DNA of 64,000 nt, from positions 37,189,224 through 37,253,223 of the forward strand of contig CM074179.1 of NCBI GenBank assembly GCA_037179385.1, read 5' to 3'. Shown piece after piece: positions 60,367 through 64,000 of this stretch. The DNA comes from Holothuria scabra (lineage: Eukaryota; Echinodermata; Holothuroidea; Aspidochirotida; Holothuriidae). The notes below the pieces were generated by a model. It was not told where the DNA came from and made no database searches. It worked only from the letters and a program-made list of their open reading frames with translations. The translations under genes and the position numbers were made by a program. Within the stretch, counting starts at the first letter, position 1; each line of letters starts with the position of its first letter.

Positions 60367-61020
60367 GCGCCCTCACACTGCCACTACGCGGCAATAATTA
60401 TTATCTCTCACGTTGAATTTATCAGCCCCAACAATCTTAAATAACTTCCGGCTCCCCTGGCCTGTGGCTTCCCGAATCGAGGGCACAAGGGAGAAGCGCG
60501 CAACCGCCATGGAGGTGTGCCATGCAACAGCAGAAAGTCCGAAACTGTCGTAAATTATTAAAATTTCAGATCTTGTAATAAGTCCAATGCTGGTATAAAG
60601 ATAAACCACTTTGGATCTCGAAAAACTTAGAGTACGAATCATTTCTTAGTGAGAAGAGGTGGCATTCCTCCCCTCAGGCAACATCACTTTCGACTACACA
60701 CTACCAAACCTGAACAATTCACTGAATAATGAGAATTCCTAAACGTACAAACAATTCAACCCTTAACAAAGCTTTAGACTACCAAATACAGCATTTTACG
60801 TCAAAGCCACATCACATACACAAAAATTTCTCAAAAAGTGTAGGGTGTTGTCCCCTACTCTAAGAGGGCACCTCTTACCTTACGCCCAGCCAGAGACAGG
60901 AAGAATATCACTAAACATTGACAATTTGTAAAGGTAGAATCAGTGTAAAGTTTTGATAAAGATAGCACAATTTTTCACCTGAACAAGACCTTACAGTCTT
61001 CCCCTCAGCACCTTGCCCGT
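60367..61020. other. Unrecognised GC-richer segment
   Basis: A minus-strand open run of 89 codons (60373-60642) overlaps a locally GC-richer block that begins exactly where the hAT-like copy stops. It resembles no family I know; it may be part of another element inserted at the break. Confidence 0.3.
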
Positions 61021-61366
61021 CAGGGTGGCGTCAGGATTTACCCGACGAAAGAGGGGGGGGGGGGCTGGTTTCCCCGAAAGGGGGACTGAGCCCGAATTTT
61101 CGATGACCTTTTCAAGGGGGCTTTTTTGCAATTCAATTCTTGGTGACCGATTTTCGAGGACCTTTTTTTTTCTTTTTGCTTTTTTGCACTTTATGGAGAT
61201 CGACGGCATACTTGTACTGTCCGAATTTTCGAGGGCCCTTTTTTATCAAAAATAGGTGAGGTTCTTGCTCCCCGACGACAATTATTTTTCTCCCCGACTG
61301 GGGGGGGGGGGGCTAGACTTCCAGGAAGGAGGGACTGTAACCCCCTGTCCCCCTGGCGCCACCCTG
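61021..61366. mobile_element. Inverted-repeat element with CAGGGTGGCG ends
   Basis: Left end CAGGGTGGCGTCAGGA and right end CCTGGCGCCACCCTG are inverse. The interior has two G runs (about 61052 and 61305) and repeated CGAATTTTCGA(T/G)G motifs. No target duplication could be confirmed because the right end abuts another inverted-repeat element. Confidence 0.55.
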
Positions 61367-61960
61367 CGCCAGTACCCCAAGAATGGCTGCCCCCGGAGTA
61401 TACACAGGCAAAAATAGAAAGTGTCCGTCCGGGTGGCCAAAGTCTACAGACAACTTGGTGCTCGGCTTAGACAGTGCACGAACTGCCCCTTGGGATTTTG
61501 CCCAGGCTAAAGCCCTGCTGTTCATTGCCAACGCCTATATATATATGGCAGTCTGTTCTGCGGGGAAACATCTTGGCATGACTGAGTACCTTGCTCCTAA
61601 CCTAACATCGATCAATTCAACCGCCAGGATTCTCCCGGAACATCCGAAAATTCTTGAGTTTCTAACTTTGGTAAAGCCTACATTAGTTCAAATCAATTTC
61701 TTAGGACATTAATTACTTTGAAATTGACGATTGGTTGTATTTGTTTAACTAGCCTGAACACCATCACTTTGTAAGCTAAGCTTGCAAGCTAGACTGAAAG
61801 AAACTTGTATTTCTTCTCGACTATTGAGTTCATTAATTTATTTTCTGTTTTGAAATTGTCTAATATTGCAAGAGGTTCCGGGGGTTCCCCCTGGGTCCCC
61901 ACTTGGAGAAAGAGGGTGTATACCGCCGGGGGAAGCCATTCTTGGGGTACTGGCGCCAGC
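61364..61960. mobile_element. Inverted-repeat element with long GC-rich termini
   Basis: The left terminus CTGCGCCAGTACCCCAAGAA continues TGGCTGCCCCCGG and GTATACAC. The right terminus is its inverse (GTGTATACCGCCGGGGGAAG, CCATTCTTGGGGTACTGGCG). The arms are about 45 bp. A plus-strand open run of 109 codons starts inside the left arm (61383-61712) but resembles no family I know, so I do not call it a gene. Confidence 0.62.
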
Positions 61961-63485
61961 AGGCCTCCAACTGAGAACCTATAGGATTTAAAACATACAT
62001 GCAGTATCTGTTACATTAACTTTTCAACCACCATTTATCGGTCCGTTTCGTGGCCACAGTTTGTTCGTAAGTGGTGTCCAGAACATTTTAAAAGAAAATC
62101 ATTCTGAAACATCCTTATATCAACCGTGCGGTTGCACTAATAATATTGGCATCATAATAATAAAACTCTAACTAGCATTATCTAAGAAAACATAGGCTCT
62201 AATATTTCAGCGCGTGGAATTTACGAAAATTTTGATAGTTTAGGAAGCCTTTAAAATAATTTTTGATAGTTTGAGACGAATTTGTGATAGAAACTGTTAT
62301 TAACAGTTTCCTCCTTTTTCTTTTTCTCCCTCCCTCTTTCTCCCCTTTTCGCTCTTTTTATTGTATTATTATTATTATTTATTAATGGGGAATGGTCCTC
62401 TCCCCTTGACTCGCCACTGATTCTCACCGACGTGTCATCAGGGACCCTAAGTAGTGGTACGTACGTCAATCAAGAGTTCATGTGCGAAAAATCCTTTAAA
62501 CCTTGAATGCACTGTTTTCTGCACGCATCAGGTACGGTTTGCACTCAGAATGAGGCCCCAGCCGGCTCCTGTGCCATTGTTTACAGACGTTACTTCCTTA
62601 TTAAGTGCTGGAAATCTGTATGAATTTTAGGAGCACAGGGCCTTCAAAATCGCTTAAAGGGGCTTACCATTAAAACTTTCCTAATCAGACATCCTGTATC
62701 TCGCCCTAGACACAATCATGGTACTCTTTTTAAAGGCTGTAGCCTGGTGGGTTTCGTGTGTCAGACCCTCCACTAAGAGGATCGAAAAGAAAAAGAAATG
62801 AAAGAAAAAAATATAGGCAAGAGAAAAGTGGACGGAATTTCGGTGGGAGAAGGGATGGGGATAGGGTTAAGGGACAGTTGCGCTTGACATTTCGAAACCA
62901 TCAATGGAAGTTTGCGTGCATGAGAAAACATACTGAAATGCTGAAAATTTCACTGCCCAGGTTATGATTTTGATGTCCTTAGAACCTGTGAAATCACATA
63001 TAAGGGTTGAACCCAAAATTTTTCTCTTCATGGAACAGTAGATCCTTCTTACCTGGCTTACTTCTCCCGACCAATGAACGAATCCTCTTCCCTCTACATG
63101 ATGCACAGGTTGAGTACACCTAAAGCACGTACGCAGGCTAAAGACATTTAATATTATTTCTCATACCATTCTACAGAATGCTTTTATAAAATAGCCTATA
63201 ACTACCCTTAATTATGTGCTTGATTCAGTTTTCATAGAAAGTAAATTTTAATTTGAATCAAAAGTACCCTTTCGTTTTTTAATCTAAATTTGATCCTAAA
63301 GCATCAAATTTTAATTAAGAGAATATTTAGATGGAACGTATTGATATACAAGGTAAGGGATATGCCATTTCCCCACCTAGGAGGTATCTTTCACCAAAAC
63401 TTTCTTCCAAGGTCTTTGCTACGGCTACACACCAAGCGGTGGACTTCCCAGTGGAGTACCAAAAGGGGGAGGGGTATGCGCTGCA
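61961..63485. other. No gene recognised
   Basis: Contains a pyrimidine-rich tract (62308-62360) and otherwise nothing recognised. Confidence 0.35.
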
Positions 63486-63892
63486 TACCAGTATTTTACA
63501 TGGGTGTCATATTACTACGCTAAATGAGTAGGATTTCCAAACATATATTCAGCTCAAAGCTTTTCCAAAGAAGCATTGGTTTGCCCCCTCCCTCTATTTT
63601 TTCTTAACCATTCTTTATTATTTACCAGTATTTTACATGGGTGTCATATTACTACGCTAAATAAGTAGGATTTCCAAACATATATTCAGCTCAAAGCTTT
63701 TCCAAAGAAGCATTGGTTTGCCCCCTCCCTCTATTTTTTCTTAACCATTCTTTATTATTTACCAGTATTTTACATGGGTGTCATATTACTACGCTAAATA
63801 AGTAGGATTTCCAAACATATATTCAGCTCAAAGCTTTTCCAAAGAAGCATTGGTTTGCCCCCTCCCTCTATTTTTTCTTAACCATTCTTTAT
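63486..63892. repeat. Nearly identical 137-bp tandem triplication
   Basis: The unit TACCAGTATTTTACATGGGT...CCATTCTTTATTATT occurs three times with a period of 137 bp (63491, 63628, 63765). Only one or two differences are visible (TAAATGAG against TAAATAAG), so the expansion is recent or homogenised, or an assembly effect. Confidence 0.92.
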
Positions 63893-64000
63893 TTCAGTTG
63901 ATATTTGTGTGTTCAATTTACATTGTGAAGTTACTTGAAAACAACATTTCAGCTTGAAAGCATTTCCTTGCAACAGGAGAACTAGGATCTTATTTCCTTT

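Noticed and set aside
61383..61712. 109-codon plus-strand frame as a gene
   Set aside because: It starts within a terminal inverted repeat of a small element and resembles no known family.

Overview
The window looks like gene-poor nuclear DNA from a metazoan, most likely a marine invertebrate deuterostome such as an echinoderm. The reasons are the AT-rich composition, the absence of long open frames or operons, GT-AG introns, a CR1/L2-type LINE remnant, tRNA-derived SINEs, many hAT- and TA-target MITEs, a TTAGGG-type interstitial telomeric block, and exons resembling the leucine-rich tail of the NLR-like proteins that are expanded in sea urchins, sea cucumbers and amphioxus. The taxonomic call is inference. 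No rRNA gene, functional tRNA gene, CRISPR array or complete protein-coding gene was found.

The only well-supported host gene is partial and on the minus strand. Three exons (54396-54613, 50671-50744, 49312-49370) join with matching phases into exactly 117 open codons and have good splice sites. The product looks leucine-rich-repeat-like; the 5' and 3' ends were not found. Its introns hold a 1.2-kb MITE (51438-52664) and SINE fragments.

Almost everything else interpretable is repeat. 0.3-17 kb: a MITE family with copies at about 334, 5527 and 16139; a SINE palindrome beside a (GACC)n tract; two copies of a 1.3-kb TA-target element (2445-3769, 12623-13864); and a LINE 3' end (7605-9712) split by a complete 1.6-kb hAT-like element. 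17-32 kb: small MITEs (17825, 24911, 28292), a 142-bp tandem array rich in nuclear-receptor half sites (about 21390-22500), a local duplication (23671/24446), and a 1.5-kb repeat at 29.56-31.1 kb whose two halves recur at 11.4 and 14.9 kb, followed by a 15-bp minisatellite. 36-47 kb: a hAT-like element with perfect 8-bp target duplication (36674-37395), an interstitial telomeric block inside an inverted minisatellite (38375-38612), the 15-bp minisatellite again in reverse complement (40470-40652), two (GGTCTC)n loci, and a nest of degenerate hAT-like elements and SINEs. 47-64 kb: TA-target MITEs, a piggyBac-like MITE (56421), a 105-bp satellite with higher-order structure (about 57037-58050), a second copy of the LINE-nested hAT-like element (59300), two abutting inverted-repeat elements (61021-61960) and a near-identical 137-bp tandem triplication (63486-63892).

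The repeats share a few architectures: CACT...AGTG ends with TA target sites, CAGTGGCG(T/A)AGC ends with 8-bp target sites, often next to long G/C homopolymers, and tRNA-headed SINEs. The window therefore reads as layered insertions around one sparse, large-intron gene.
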